From Methanomassiliicoccales archaeon (lineage in GTDB: Archaea > Thermoplasmatota > Thermoplasmata > Methanomassiliicoccales > UBA472): 64,000 nt of DNA. The stretch spans positions 119,930-183,929 of the forward strand of contig JAVYMA010000001.1 of NCBI GenBank assembly GCA_038740345.1, written 5' to 3'. This document shows, in pieces, positions 17,215 to 27,260 of the stretch. The position numbers and the translations under genes were made by a program. The notes below the pieces were generated by a model. The model did not search any database and was not told the DNA's origin. It saw only the letters and a program-made list of their open reading frames with translations. How positions within the stretch are numbered: position 1 is the first letter of the stretch; each line of letters opens with the position of its first letter.

Positions 17215-20200
17215 ATGGGACCCATGGGTTGGTTGGTGAGATGGGGCATCGTAGCGTTAGCTGTAGCTATGTTCCTATCCTCATCCATCGTCATTCCTTC
17301 ATCAGCATTAATTTCATCAACAATAATAGGTGAATTGCCTAAACCATGTTCTTTTTCAGTCGAGACACCTTTCCAATATTCTGCCCAAACTATTTTCCAA
17401 CAGGAAGCGGTTTTCGGGAACTATTCCTTTGTGATGAAACTAGACCCATGGACCAAGGATTTTGCCTTAGGAGATATGAATAATGATGGGCTTGCGGACT
17501 TGGTGACGATTAGTAATTACACGAGGAGCATTTGCATATATAATCGAACAAGTCAAGGTTCTTTTGATAATACACCGAGGAGAATAACCAATCCATCGTT
17601 TTCGGATGTTAGAAGCATCGTCCTTGGTGATCTACTTGGGAAAGATGGATTGAATGACATAGCTGTTAGCTATAATGAAAGTTATGAAGGGAAGATTGCG
17701 ATTTTAGACCAATCTACTTCCTTCGCCATAGCTAAAACTCTTCCCACTTCATTGGAGCCTTTTGAAATTGTAATTGGTGTCTTTTCCAATGATGATAACT
17801 GCCTTGCTGTAGTATGCAGAGGAGATCCCAACGCGAAATATGATGATTTTGTCGATATCTGGAAATATCCTTTTTCTTTTTATGATCGTAGAACTCATCC
17901 CATAGGAAGCATAAGCTCATTCTCACGGAGTGAGTTCCTTACTGTTGGAGACATCAATGGCGATAATAGGGATGACATTGTCGTGGCGAATAAAGGAGGG
18001 GCAAATGTTTTTATAATGTATCAGCCAGATGCATGGAAGTCTGATTGGAGCACTTATCTGATGCCAATCAATTTTTTGGAGACGAGAGCGGCAGATATTA
18101 TTTTGGGCGATATTCTCGGAAATGGCCGCAATGATCTGGTCTTCGCCAACTCGGCTGAGATTGGTGGATACTCCCAGATCGTGATTTTCGAAAATAATGG
18201 CAGCGGTTTCAATTCAAATCCACATTCGATAATCCAGACTTCAATTGGGTTGTCTTCTCTCGCAATAGGGGATCTAGCAAACGATTCGATGACAGATGTC
18301 ATCGCCCTCAGCCGAACTGCTAGACATGCGAGCCTATACTGTCAGAGTCCTGCCCGTACTTTTAGCAATGTTCCTAGCGCAAAGATTCCCTTGGATGTCA
18401 ATCCTATAAAAACGGTTATAGATCGTTCTACTGGCAGTCCTGAAGGGATTCTTGTATTGTGTCAAGGTGAAAACAATCAACCTTCGACGATTACATTTTT
18501 CCTTAGCAGACCAGAAGGAGTCGGTAATGCGGATTTAAACGCTTTCACAACTCCAAATGGACCTGGTGATTTAGATGTTGGTAAGACACAAAAAGGTGAT
18601 GTAATTGTCGCTACGGTCCTTTCTTCCAGCAACCAGATTATGATTTACGATTTAAAAGGGGGAAAGACTAAGATACTTCCAACCCAAGAGGGGCCAATCT
18701 CATTATGTTGGGGAAGATTCGACCTTGATGAGGATGATGATCTTGCGATTTTGAATTCTGTTTCGGGGTCTGTGAGCATATACCGCGGTGGAGATATCTT
18801 CAACTCCTCCTATCCCACCGCCAATCTAAGCCTTGGAATAGTTGGTGGGAAAGAAATCGCCAAATTAAGCGTACGCGGTGACGGATTTGATGATATTGTA
18901 ATAACACATTCTCTAGGCTCCACAATCTTGTTCAATTCTGAAAATGGACAATACTTCAATCCAATGGTTACTGAGGAATTGGGTACTGGAATTGCAGGAC
19001 AAAGAACATGGGTTACAATCGGGGATTTCAACGGAGATGGGATAAAAGCAGACCTCGGTATAATTAATCAGCTTTCGAATAGGGTTGAAATTTATATACG
19101 CAACTCTACTGGTTCGCCAGGTCAATACTATGACTTGATGCCTAGAGCGATGCTTGCCCGCACAGGCGAGAAGTTCTCTGGGTTGGCCGTTGGTGACTTT
19201 GGGGGAAGCGTAAGAGATGATATCGCTATTCTTACAGAATCTGGAAAAATTCTTGTTTATTTACAACAAGCTATCGGTTTCGATAATTATTATGTGTTCA
19301 CGGAGGCAAATGCAACGATCTTGCTTAAAGGAGCAGGATCCAGTATAACCTCAGAAGACCTGAACGATGATGGTCTTGATGACATAGCTGTCGGTCTGTT
19401 AGATTCGCCAGAAGCAATTGTTTTACTTAGGACTGGATCTTCTTCCTTCGACAAATTTTTCTTTTTCACGACTGGTTCTAACCCCTCTAATTTAATTGCT
19501 TGCGACCTTAATGATGATGACCGAATGGATCTGATGGCTTCGTCACCCAACAGCTTTTGTCTCAGCTTTTGGCTACAAAAGAATCTGAGACCTTTGGCAG
19601 TCGCCTCAGCTTCATCTTATCTCGAGCGGGAGGGCGCCATCATAACGTTTAACGCAAACGGGTCCTCTGATTCATTCTCTGATTTGGCCTTGCTCAACTA
19701 TACCTGGAGTCTGGAAAGTGGTATGATAAGATATGGAAAATATTTCACCTACGCCTTTATGAAAGATGGCTCGAAGTTCGTATCATTAAAAGTTACGGAT
19801 CGCTCAGGATTGAGCGCTTACAGCAACATTACTTTAAACATCTTGGACAACAGTCCGGTCGCATCATTCGACTTTACTCCAATTAGTCCCTTTGAAGGTG
19901 AGGCTGTCGTCTTCATGGACAAGTCTTCATCCTATCCTGATAATATTACTAATTGGACCTGGAGCTTTGGAGATTCCACTTTCGCATATGTTAAAAATCC
20001 AATACATGTTTTTCAATCTCAGGGCACCTATGAGGTATCTTTGGTCGTGAGAGATGCGGATGGATCCATCAGTCCAATTTACCGCAGAACGATTGTTGTT
20101 TCTGATACTAATCCCCATGTGACCTTCGTTGCGAATCGCACCAGTCTATTAGAGGGCGGTAGCGTCGCATTCACTTCCACTTCCATTGCAGGGTATGATC

Positions 20201-23200
20201 CAATTATCAACTATACATGGAATTTCGGTGATGGAGGGGTGGCTTACGGCCCTGAGGCAGTTCATACATTCATTCAAAATGGAAATTACATCGTAACTTT
20301 GACCGTTTTTGACTCGGATGGTTCCAGCAACTCATCGAGAATTTCCATCCAAGTTCTTGACACCTCCCCAAAGGTCTCCTTCATTTTCTCGCCCGATAAT
20401 GCGCCTGAAGGTACTACCATAACCTTTACAGACACTTCGGAAAGCTATGACCCCATCTCAAATTGGACCTGGAACTTCGGTGACGGTACTCTTGGCTACG
20501 GTAGGACAATTCAGCATATCTACCAAAGAAATGGTACATATTCTGTAGGCCTGACTGTACGCGATGGGGATGGCTCAATAGGGTTTGCCGTGCTCTTCAT
20601 TAGCGTCACTGATACTTCACCTATTCCTTTGTTCGATTGGGAGCCGATTCTTCCAGATGAGGGTATTCCCGTCACCTTCTACTGCAATAGTATTTCATGG
20701 GATCCGCTTGTCAATTGGACGTGGGATATCAATCATGAAACGCTGTTTGGGAAAGCAATCACCTATATTTTCCCAGACTCAGGAACATATACAATAAGGC
20801 TAACGGTACGTGATTACGACGGAAGCATTGCCTCGTTATCCAAAAACATCATAATTAGTGAGGCTGACCTCGACACTGATTTCACTTACTTTCCGGATGA
20901 GATATTCGAGGGGACCGTGGTTCATTTCCACGACTCATCCTATACCCCTGTAGACCCCATAGTGGCCTGGCACTGGGACTTTGGTGATGGTTCCTATGGC
21001 TATGGAAAAGAGATTACACACGTCTTCACCTGCTCTGGTGAATTCATTGTTAGTCTGACTATTATGGATAGCGATGGCAGTATTGGCAAGGCACAAAGAA
21101 AACTATTGGTGCTTGAGGTTATTCCAGCTCCTTCTTTCACCATCGAGCCCTTAGAAATCATTGAGGGACAATATGTATTCCTGAACGCCACCGCCAATAC
21201 GTTCGACCCAATTTCAAAATGGATATGGAGATTCGATGACGGCACGATATTTTATGGGCAGAACATAACCCGAGCCTTCAAGGATGGTCAATGTTGGGTC
21301 AATCTTACGGTAATAGATTCAGATGGCACTTTAGGTTATGTCAATCGAACTTTCTCGGTACAGGATACCAAGCCAATAGCCTTAGTAGAAGTAGGAGATG
21401 TGATTGAAGGTATTGCCACGGTATTCAAGGACCGCTCCCTAACACAATGGGATCCCATAGTCTATTGGTTCTGGGACTTCGGGGATGGGACCATTGTGGA
21501 GGGCATAAAGAACGTCACACACACTTATAACATGGGCGGGATCTTCCATCTTATCCACAAAGTGCGAGATAGCGATGGCAACGAGGATGTGGTCGAACTC
21601 ACCATTGAGGTTGTTAGGGTTCTGCCAAGATTGTCTTTATACATCCCTAAAAATCTAATCGAAGGCATTCCCGTATATCTTAATAGCTCGATTCAGAGCT
21701 ATAATCAAATCGTATATGTGAATTGGTCTTTTGGCGATGGTACCTATTCCGCGGGCGGATATGAAATGAGCCAGATGACAAAAAAATACGCCTCTCAAGG
21801 ATGGTACAACATCACCTTAACAGTTCAAGAGGCAGATTTGGATGTTAATTCAACCACAGTTAAAATCTATGTCCAAGATACTTCCCCCATTATAATCTCT
21901 TTCGGGACCCAGGATCGATTAACTTCATATTACGAATATGATCAAGTCTGGTTCCAAATCACCGCTACCCCAGGGCATGACCCCATTATCCGATACAGCT
22001 GGGATTTCGAGGGAACGGGGGTTTTCGTATCCTCTGACCCACCTCTGGCTAACATGAGTTCTCACCGCTACACACGATCTGGAATATATATCGCAAGAGC
22101 ATTAGTAACTGATTCTGATGGGACGGTAGTTTACTCGCAAACATATCAGGTGAAGATAATTAATGTTCGCCCCGTAGCTCGATTCACATGGCGAAATGAT
22201 TCTTCCATACCGGGAATGGTATGGTTTAATGCAAGCTCCTCTAGTGACACACCCAATGACATTAACAGCCTCCGCTATCGCTGGGATTTCGGTGATGGAG
22301 AGGGGACCTCTTACATCTATAATCAATTAATATCTCACACCTTCTCCGCAGACGGCAGCTATCGGGTATCGCTTCTAGTCAAAGACGATGATGATATGGA
22401 GTCTTCCCCTGCGTATGTCTACATCGTCGTAGATAGGATTCCCCCCCACGTGGTGATGGTGCAGGATGGGATGAACGCGACTGTCGGCTCAGCGATACAT
22501 ATCGCAGCCCTAATCACTGATGCAGGGAGCGGTATTCAATCTGTCATGCTAGTCTACCGCATCGGCGATGGCCCTGAGCTGAGCGTACCCATGACGCCAA
22601 GCCAATCACCCAATCTCTTCACCGCTATAATCGAAGCTCAGACGAATGCCACTAGAATAGTCTACAAGATAGTGGTGAAGGATAATGCCAACAATGAAAA
22701 GACTACACAGGAATTCGCTCTTCTGGTACGTGAGCCTCCAGGATCATCCAATATATTATTACTGGGAATGGTCTTGGCAGCGTTGCTCATCACCTTAGGG
22801 TATTTATTCGCTCGCGCAGCGGTGGCGGTGGACGAAGTATTCATTATATATCATGATGGTCGACTTATAGCGCATCAGACACGCCGGTTGAAGCCGGGGA
22901 TGGATGATCATATCTTGAGCTCTATGCTGATTGCCATCCAATCATTTGTTAAGGACTCCTTCAAGGATGAGAGCTCCACCCATCTCCAGAGGCTCGATTT
23001 CGGCGAGAAGAAAATATTAGTTGAAAAGGGCAAGCACATATTTTTAGCGGTTGTGTTACATGGGAAGAAAGCTGGTAACATTCCAAGACGTATGCAGAAA
23101 TTGCTCGAGGATTTAGAGAAATCCTATGAAACCGCCCTTTCCGATTGGGATGGTGACCTAGAGAAGGTCCGAGGTATTAAGAACGAGATAAAAAACGTCT

Positions 23201-23271
23201 TTAGCAGAAAGCCCCTCCCATTCTTGAAGTATTGTGAAAAGAGTAAGGAATCGAAGAGCGAAACAGGATAA
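17215..23271 (+). CDS. Giant surface protein: FG-GAP propeller, PKD array, TM, cytoplasmic domain
   Basis: A 2018-residue protein. Residues about 1-35 are a signal sequence (WGIVALAVAMFLSSSIVI). From about 75 to 780 there are nine or so FG-GAP/VCBS repeats with Ca-binding loops such as GDMNNDGLADLV, GDINGDNRDDIV and EDLNDDGLDDIA, giving one or more beta-propellers. From about 790 to 1740 follow about eleven PKD-like domains, most with WxFGDG. After a further beta domain, one membrane helix spans about 1844-1865. The last 150 residues are charged and cytoplasmic (from VFIIYHDGRLIAH on). So the outer part should bind sugars, proteins or cells, with a link to the inside. TATA-like TTTTATAT is at about 17178-17185 and the leader is very short. 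Confidence 0.9.
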   Translation: MGPMGWLVRWGIVALAVAMFLSSSIVIPSSALISSTIIGELPKPCSFSVETPFQYSAQTIFQQEAVFGNYSFVMKLDPWTKDFALGDMNNDGLADLVTISNYTRSICIYNRTSQGSFDNTPRRITNPSFSDVRSIVLGDLLGKDGLNDIAVSYNESYEGKIAILDQSTSFAIAKTLPTSLEPFEIVIGVFSNDDNCLAVVCRGDPNAKYDDFVDIWKYPFSFYDRRTHPIGSISSFSRSEFLTVGDINGDNRDDIVVANKGGANVFIMYQPDAWKSDWSTYLMPINFLETRAADIILGDILGNGRNDLVFANSAEIGGYSQIVIFENNGSGFNSNPHSIIQTSIGLSSLAIGDLANDSMTDVIALSRTARHASLYCQSPARTFSNVPSAKIPLDVNPIKTVIDRSTGSPEGILVLCQGENNQPSTITFFLSRPEGVGNADLNAFTTPNGPGDLDVGKTQKGDVIVATVLSSSNQIMIYDLKGGKTKILPTQEGPISLCWGRFDLDEDDDLAILNSVSGSVSIYRGGDIFNSSYPTANLSLGIVGGKEIAKLSVRGDGFDDIVITHSLGSTILFNSENGQYFNPMVTEELGTGIAGQRTWVTIGDFNGDGIKADLGIINQLSNRVEIYIRNSTGSPGQYYDLMPRAMLARTGEKFSGLAVGDFGGSVRDDIAILTESGKILVYLQQAIGFDNYYVFTEANATILLKGAGSSITSEDLNDDGLDDIAVGLLDSPEAIVLLRTGSSSFDKFFFFTTGSNPSNLIACDLNDDDRMDLMASSPNSFCLSFWLQKNLRPLAVASASSYLEREGAIITFNANGSSDSFSDLALLNYTWSLESGMIRYGKYFTYAFMKDGSKFVSLKVTDRSGLSAYSNITLNILDNSPVASFDFTPISPFEGEAVVFMDKSSSYPDNITNWTWSFGDSTFAYVKNPIHVFQSQGTYEVSLVVRDADGSISPIYRRTIVVSDTNPHVTFVANRTSLLEGGSVAFTSTSIAGYDPIINYTWNFGDGGVAYGPEAVHTFIQNGNYIVTLTVFDSDGSSNSSRISIQVLDTSPKVSFIFSPDNAPEGTTITFTDTSESYDPISNWTWNFGDGTLGYGRTIQHIYQRNGTYSVGLTVRDGDGSIGFAVLFISVTDTSPIPLFDWEPILPDEGIPVTFYCNSISWDPLVNWTWDINHETLFGKAITYIFPDSGTYTIRLTVRDYDGSIASLSKNIIISEADLDTDFTYFPDEIFEGTVVHFHDSSYTPVDPIVAWHWDFGDGSYGYGKEITHVFTCSGEFIVSLTIMDSDGSIGKAQRKLLVLEVIPAPSFTIEPLEIIEGQYVFLNATANTFDPISKWIWRFDDGTIFYGQNITRAFKDGQCWVNLTVIDSDGTLGYVNRTFSVQDTKPIALVEVGDVIEGIATVFKDRSLTQWDPIVYWFWDFGDGTIVEGIKNVTHTYNMGGIFHLIHKVRDSDGNEDVVELTIEVVRVLPRLSLYIPKNLIEGIPVYLNSSIQSYNQIVYVNWSFGDGTYSAGGYEMSQMTKKYASQGWYNITLTVQEADLDVNSTTVKIYVQDTSPIIISFGTQDRLTSYYEYDQVWFQITATPGHDPIIRYSWDFEGTGVFVSSDPPLANMSSHRYTRSGIYIARALVTDSDGTVVYSQTYQVKIINVRPVARFTWRNDSSIPGMVWFNASSSSDTPNDINSLRYRWDFGDGEGTSYIYNQLISHTFSADGSYRVSLLVKDDDDMESSPAYVYIVVDRIPPHVVMVQDGMNATVGSAIHIAALITDAGSGIQSVMLVYRIGDGPELSVPMTPSQSPNLFTAIIEAQTNATRIVYKIVVKDNANNEKTTQEFALLVREPPGSSNILLLGMVLAALLITLGYLFARAAVAVDEVFIIYHDGRLIAHQTRRLKPGMDDHILSSMLIAIQSFVKDSFKDESSTHLQRLDFGEKKILVEKGKHIFLAVVLHGKKAGNIPRRMQKLLEDLEKSYETALSDWDGDLEKVRGIKNEIKNVFSRKPLPFLKYCEKSKESKSETG

Positions 23272-23305
23272 CGAAAGGCATGAAAAACCGCCAAGATTAT
23301 AATGA

Positions 23306-24058
23306 ATGACAGATTCATCCTCGACAATGAGCCTCCTGATAGATATGGCTCTAGTGCTATCGATTTGCCTACTGCTTAGCGTGCTCTCTTATCGCTTTGG
23401 CCTTCTCACGAAAAGCGGCGGAGCCGCCTCTTTCTTCGTAGGCGTAGTGATAGGAGTGTTCGGTTCAGTAAATTGGCTTATTCTTCTGATAGCCTTCACA
23501 TTAGCTGGCTTTGTGGTAACAAAATTCAGGCTGAATATGAAGATCGAACGTGGGGTGCAAGAGGGCAGGAAGGGCGAGAGAACATGGAAGAACGTCCTGG
23601 CAAATGGCCTTGTACCAGCGCTAATCGCGATCATATCTTGGAGGCTAGATGCAAGCCGTTCGATAGAAGCAGGTATCGTTTATCTAACGGCGATAAGTGT
23701 CGCCGCTTCAGACACTGTAGCAAGTGAGCTAGGAGTTTTGAGTGATAAGGCCTTTCTCATCACCAGTGGGGTGCCAGTAGCGGCAGGAACAGATGGAGGG
23801 GTGAGCATCTGGGGAACTTTTTGGGCTTTTATGGGGGCGGTATTAGCATCTTCCTTGGGTTGGGCCGTCATCTTTCCAGGTACATGGCCTGAATTCAGTA
23901 TAATTATCCCCATCTTCATGGGATTTATAGGTTGCAATATTGATAGCTTAATCGGAGCAACATTGGAAAGAAAGGGCTTGATATCCAAATTAGGTACCAA
24001 CCTTTCATCTATGGCTATCGCTACGACGCTAGCGGTTTTACTTCTTATGCTCTTCTGA
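23306..24058 (+). CDS. DUF92 family integral membrane protein
   Basis: A 250-residue protein with about six or seven hydrophobic segments. The family signature SDTVASELGVLSD and the later GTDGGVSIWGTFWA are clear. Plant VTE6 of this family phosphorylates phytyl phosphate, so the archaeal proteins may be polyprenyl phosphate kinases; this is family-level inference. The gene starts 34 bases after the stop of the giant PKD gene and is probably co-transcribed. An alternative start lies eight codons in, at MSLLIDMALV. Confidence 0.85.
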   Translation: MTDSSSTMSLLIDMALVLSICLLLSVLSYRFGLLTKSGGAASFFVGVVIGVFGSVNWLILLIAFTLAGFVVTKFRLNMKIERGVQEGRKGERTWKNVLANGLVPALIAIISWRLDASRSIEAGIVYLTAISVAASDTVASELGVLSDKAFLITSGVPVAAGTDGGVSIWGTFWAFMGAVLASSLGWAVIFPGTWPEFSIIIPIFMGFIGCNIDSLIGATLERKGLISKLGTNLSSMAIATTLAVLLLMLF

Positions 24059-24209
24059 GTAAAACTCAAGCCTTGAGCAATAGTTGCAAATACCAGACGA
24101 GAGAAACATCGAAGAACCATCGAATGATAAATTAAAGAGCCCTTTATCGATCTCGGTCTGTTTTAACCTGATTCTAATAGGACTCATATTTGGTGGTTCT
24201 AAAGTAAGG

Positions 24210-24217
24210 TATAAATA
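24210..24217 (+). promoter_or_regulatory. TATA box of the 5S rRNA gene
   Basis: TATAAATA lies about 27-30 bases before the inferred 5' end of the 5S rRNA, the normal archaeal distance. A purine-rich GTAAGG directly before it could be the TFB recognition element. This supports independent transcription of the 5S gene. Confidence 0.75.
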
Positions 24218-24240
24218 CAAAAATAACTTTCGAGGCAAAT

Positions 24241-24375
24241 AAGAAGGGTATGACGGCCATAGCGTCGGGGAAACACCTGGTCTCATCCGAACCCAGCAGT
24301 TAAGCCCGATTGCGTTCCCTGTTGTACTGTGGTGCGCGAGCCCACGGGAAGCTTGGAAAGCTGTCAGCCCTTCTT
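24241..24375 (+). rRNA. rrf: 5S ribosomal RNA
   Basis: The core shows archaeal 5S features: GACGGCCATAGCG, GGGGAAACACCTGG, CCGAACCCAGCAGTTAAGCCC and GTTGTACTGTGGTGCGCGAG. Helix I pairs TGAC with GTCA and AAGAAGGG with CCCTTCTT. The limits given are those of the extended terminal helix; the mature RNA may begin 3-5 bases later and end 2-4 earlier. It is isolated, with no 16S, 23S or tRNA gene nearby, as is known for Thermoplasmata. Confidence 0.95.
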
Positions 24376-24509
24376 GTGTCTTTTCATTCCCTCCTCTGAT
24401 TATCCTGCATTCCTTATCTAACTCGATGGTCGGAGTTTTCGTGTAATTATACCTAGAGACGAACATTTTAAAACTTGGGACGCCTAGTGTTTGCCAGTTT
24501 GGTGAAACC

Positions 24510-25379
24510 ATGGCTGATGTCCTGGCCGACCCCACCATTTACGCCATCATGATAATTTTGGTTATCCTTGGCGCTGTGACTTACTATGAGATAAAAATCA
24601 TCCGCAAGAGGAGTAAAGAGCGCCAGATAGCCCAGATACAGGTTGATAGTGTCTATAATCAGATAGTGACCTCGAAAGCGGTATCGAACGCCCTGAAGCG
24701 CCAAGGTCGAAATACCAAAGAAGCAGATCTCGCTCTTTTGGAGGCTGATTCAGCCTTCAGCCGTCATAATTATTCTGAAGCAAGAGCGGCATTGGAAAGA
24801 GCTAAAGAACTTCTACGAACGGCAAAGGAGCAACAACCCGCTAAAATGGAATTGAAGAGTGTTGAGGAAATCGCGGCCCCAGGAGATACGAATAAAGAGG
24901 AGAAATCTTGCGAGGTCCCCTTCCAGGAAGTAAGAAAGATGCCGAAGAACTTTATGGAGTCGAAATTCATGATATGCTCCGTTAGAGATGAGCTAGAGGG
25001 GGCCGAGAGAGGAGGGAAGGACGTTACCTCCGCTAAAGAGAGTCTAGAACAGGCGGAACGGGCATTTGCGGCGGAAGAATATACCGAGGCTTTGAAGTAC
25101 GCTTTAAGAGCACGCAAGATTTTACAGGAGCCGAAGGATGATGAAAAGCGGTCTCAAAGCAATTTAGACAGCGTTGAGAAAGTTCCTCCCTCAGTGGTGA
25201 TCCAGCCTCCTCCTTCTCATTGCGCCAAATGCCAAGCGGAATTGGACCCTGGAGATATCTTTTGCTCTCGCTGCGGGACGAAAATAGATAGAGACATCCG
25301 CTGCCCTCGCTGCTCCAGTAAGGTAAGGGTAGATGACGCCTATTGCCGTAAGTGCGGGCTACCGTTGAGATCAGACTGA
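24510..25379 (+). CDS. Membrane-anchored coiled-coil protein with double zinc ribbon
   Basis: A 289-residue protein. A membrane helix spans residues about 9-30 (IYAIMIILVILGAV), followed by basic residues so that the long tail is cytoplasmic. Residues about 45-215 are two helical-hairpin units rich in Ala, Glu and Arg (ADLALLEADSAFSRHNYSEA and ESLEQAERAFAAEEYTEAL), reminiscent of TPR-like helices. The C-terminus holds two zinc ribbons: CAKCQAELDP with CSRCGTK, and CPRCSSK with CRKCGLP. Such proteins are common in archaea and unassigned. A TATA-like ATTTTAAAAC precedes it near 24465. Confidence 0.8.
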   Translation: MADVLADPTIYAIMIILVILGAVTYYEIKIIRKRSKERQIAQIQVDSVYNQIVTSKAVSNALKRQGRNTKEADLALLEADSAFSRHNYSEARAALERAKELLRTAKEQQPAKMELKSVEEIAAPGDTNKEEKSCEVPFQEVRKMPKNFMESKFMICSVRDELEGAERGGKDVTSAKESLEQAERAFAAEEYTEALKYALRARKILQEPKDDEKRSQSNLDSVEKVPPSVVIQPPPSHCAKCQAELDPGDIFCSRCGTKIDRDIRCPRCSSKVRVDDAYCRKCGLPLRSD

Positions 25380-25420
25380 ATCGAAGAACGTTTTAATAAT
25401 CTGGCATTAATCTGTAAAGC

Positions 25421-26206
25421 GTGTGCGCAGTTCTGGTTAAGCTTGGTGGCAGCGTGATTACTGATAAAGCTACCTACCGTCGCTTCGACCAACGGAGTAT
25501 GGAAAGGCTAGCGAAGGAGATAGCCTGCGCCTCGCATGAGGTGTTTTTAGTCCATGGAGCTGGTTCATATGGTCATTTATTAGCAGCGGAACACCGATTG
25601 CATGAAGGATATCAAGAAAGGACGCAACTGGAAGGTCTATCGAGAGTGCATATGGATGTGCGCGAGTTAAATCTCATGGTAATGCGCTGCTTGAATAATG
25701 CTGGAGTAAGTGCTGTTTCCTTACCACCCGGGGCCATGGGCCTGATGAAAAATGGCGAACTAGTGAGGATGGACATAGAGATGTTTCGGCTTTACCATGA
25801 TCTTGGCCTTTTACCAGTTACCTTTGGCGACGTCATGCTCGATATGGAGCGCGGCTTCGGTATATGCTCTGGCGATCAACTGATGTTCATTCTAGCCAAG
25901 GAGTTCAGGCCAAAACGCGTCATATTTTGCGCCGATGTCGACGGAGTTTTTACCTCTGACCCCGCATTGGACCGCGATGCTAAGCTGCTGGAAACTATCG
26001 ACCGTTCTACGCTGGAAAAGATCCCCCGCACCTCTCGAGTGACCGATGTCACGGGATCGATTTATGCCAAGTTAGAGTTTATGCTGCGTCTGGCTGATCT
26101 AGGCTTGGAGACGTTAGTTATAAATGGGCGAGTTCCAGGCAGGCTAGAGGCAGCTATTAAAGGGGAGAAGGTTAAAGGGTCAGTGGTGCTTGGAGGCTCG
26201 AGATGA
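25421..26206 (+). CDS. ipk: Isopentenyl phosphate kinase
   Basis: IPK makes isopentenyl diphosphate from isopentenyl phosphate, the last step of the archaeal alternative mevalonate pathway. The 261-residue protein has the amino acid kinase fold. It shows the N-terminal KLGGSVITDK, the substrate site VHGAGSYGH with the conserved His, the CSGDQLM segment, and FCADVDGVFTSDP. The start is GTG 25421. The gene overlaps fni by 4 bases, so it is the first of a three-gene isoprenoid operon. Confidence 0.95.
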   Translation: MCAVLVKLGGSVITDKATYRRFDQRSMERLAKEIACASHEVFLVHGAGSYGHLLAAEHRLHEGYQERTQLEGLSRVHMDVRELNLMVMRCLNNAGVSAVSLPPGAMGLMKNGELVRMDIEMFRLYHDLGLLPVTFGDVMLDMERGFGICSGDQLMFILAKEFRPKRVIFCADVDGVFTSDPALDRDAKLLETIDRSTLEKIPRTSRVTDVTGSIYAKLEFMLRLADLGLETLVINGRVPGRLEAAIKGEKVKGSVVLGGSR

Positions 26207-27258
26207 AGCAGATAGAGAAGCGCAAGGCGGACCATATCGACATAACGTTGCAAGAGGATGTTTCCTCTGGATTTAACTATTGGGATGATGTCAAACTAGT
26301 CCATTGCTCCTTGCCTGAAGTGGACCTTGATGAAATAGATACATCAACTAAGCTGTTCGGTAAGCATATCAGCATGCCTTTGATAATCACGGCGATTACT
26401 GGTGGCCATCCCCGAGCAAGGAAGATCAATGAGAATTTGGCCGCCGCCTGCACTGAGCTGCAAATAGGCATGGGAGTCGGCAGTCAAAGGGCAGGATTGG
26501 AGCATGGAGATGATGGCAGCTATAAAGTTCTCAAGGATTATGATCTGCCTCTGCGCATCGGCAACGTTGGGGCTCCTCAGCTCATCCCCCAAAAAGGTCG
26601 TTCTCCCTTCGATATTGATTCCCTGTTCCAGGCTATGGAGATGGTAGACGCGCATTTAATGGCCATTCATCTAAATTTCCTCCAGGAGGTGGCCCAACCT
26701 GAGGGAGATACGCGAGCAAGAGGGTGTCTGGAAGCCATAAGGGCAGCTTGCCGCGAGCTGCCCATTATCGTTAAAGAGACAGGTGCTGGTATCTCCCGAG
26801 AAATGGCAAAAAAATTGCAAGGGGTTGGAGTACGAGGTTTGGACGTAGCAGGAACGGGAGGGACCTCCTTCTCTGCTGTGGAGAAGCATCGAGCCCTCAA
26901 GGCTGGGAATTTGAGCCGTGCCATGCTGGGCGATACTTTCCATGATTGGGGGATACCTGCGCCTGTGGCAGTAATCTGGGCGGGAGTGGGAGTTCCGGTG
27001 ATCGCCTCGGGTGGCGTGATGGATGGACTCCAGGTGGCCAAAGGGTTAGCCCTCGGAGCTAGTGCTGCAGGAATAGCCAGAGGCATATTATCGGAAGCTC
27101 TGGAGTCCAAGGAAAAGGTGATTGCGAGACTCCGCCTCATACAAGATGAGCTGAGGGCAGCTATGTTCCTCACTGGGAGCAAGGATGTAAAAGAGCTGGG
27201 CAGGCAGAGGTTCATCCTTACAGGTGAGACTAAAGCGTGGCTTGAACAGGTGATGTGA
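26203..27258 (+). CDS. fni: Isopentenyl-diphosphate delta-isomerase, type 2
   Basis: The FMN- and NADPH-dependent isomerase that interconverts IPP and DMAPP. The 351-residue length is usual. Motifs include the N-terminal KRKADHIDI, ITAITGGHP, GVGSQRAGLE, VKETGAGIS, and GLDVAGTGGTSF with the later IASGGVMDG phosphate site. The overlaps with ipk (4 bases) and the tight join to the prenyl synthase show one operon for making the side chains of archaeal lipids. Confidence 0.96.
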   Translation: MKQIEKRKADHIDITLQEDVSSGFNYWDDVKLVHCSLPEVDLDEIDTSTKLFGKHISMPLIITAITGGHPRARKINENLAAACTELQIGMGVGSQRAGLEHGDDGSYKVLKDYDLPLRIGNVGAPQLIPQKGRSPFDIDSLFQAMEMVDAHLMAIHLNFLQEVAQPEGDTRARGCLEAIRAACRELPIIVKETGAGISREMAKKLQGVGVRGLDVAGTGGTSFSAVEKHRALKAGNLSRAMLGDTFHDWGIPAPVAVIWAGVGVPVIASGGVMDGLQVAKGLALGASAAGIARGILSEALESKEKVIARLRLIQDELRAAMFLTGSKDVKELGRQRFILTGETKAWLEQVM

Positions 27259-27260
27259 GA

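Noticed and set aside
26667..27215. 182-codon reverse ORF inside fni and other long antisense ORFs (for example 2666-3175, 45836-46207, 46598-47110)
   Set aside because: They lie wholly within clear genes in another frame, have no ribosome site and give low-complexity protein, so they are shadows of real genes.
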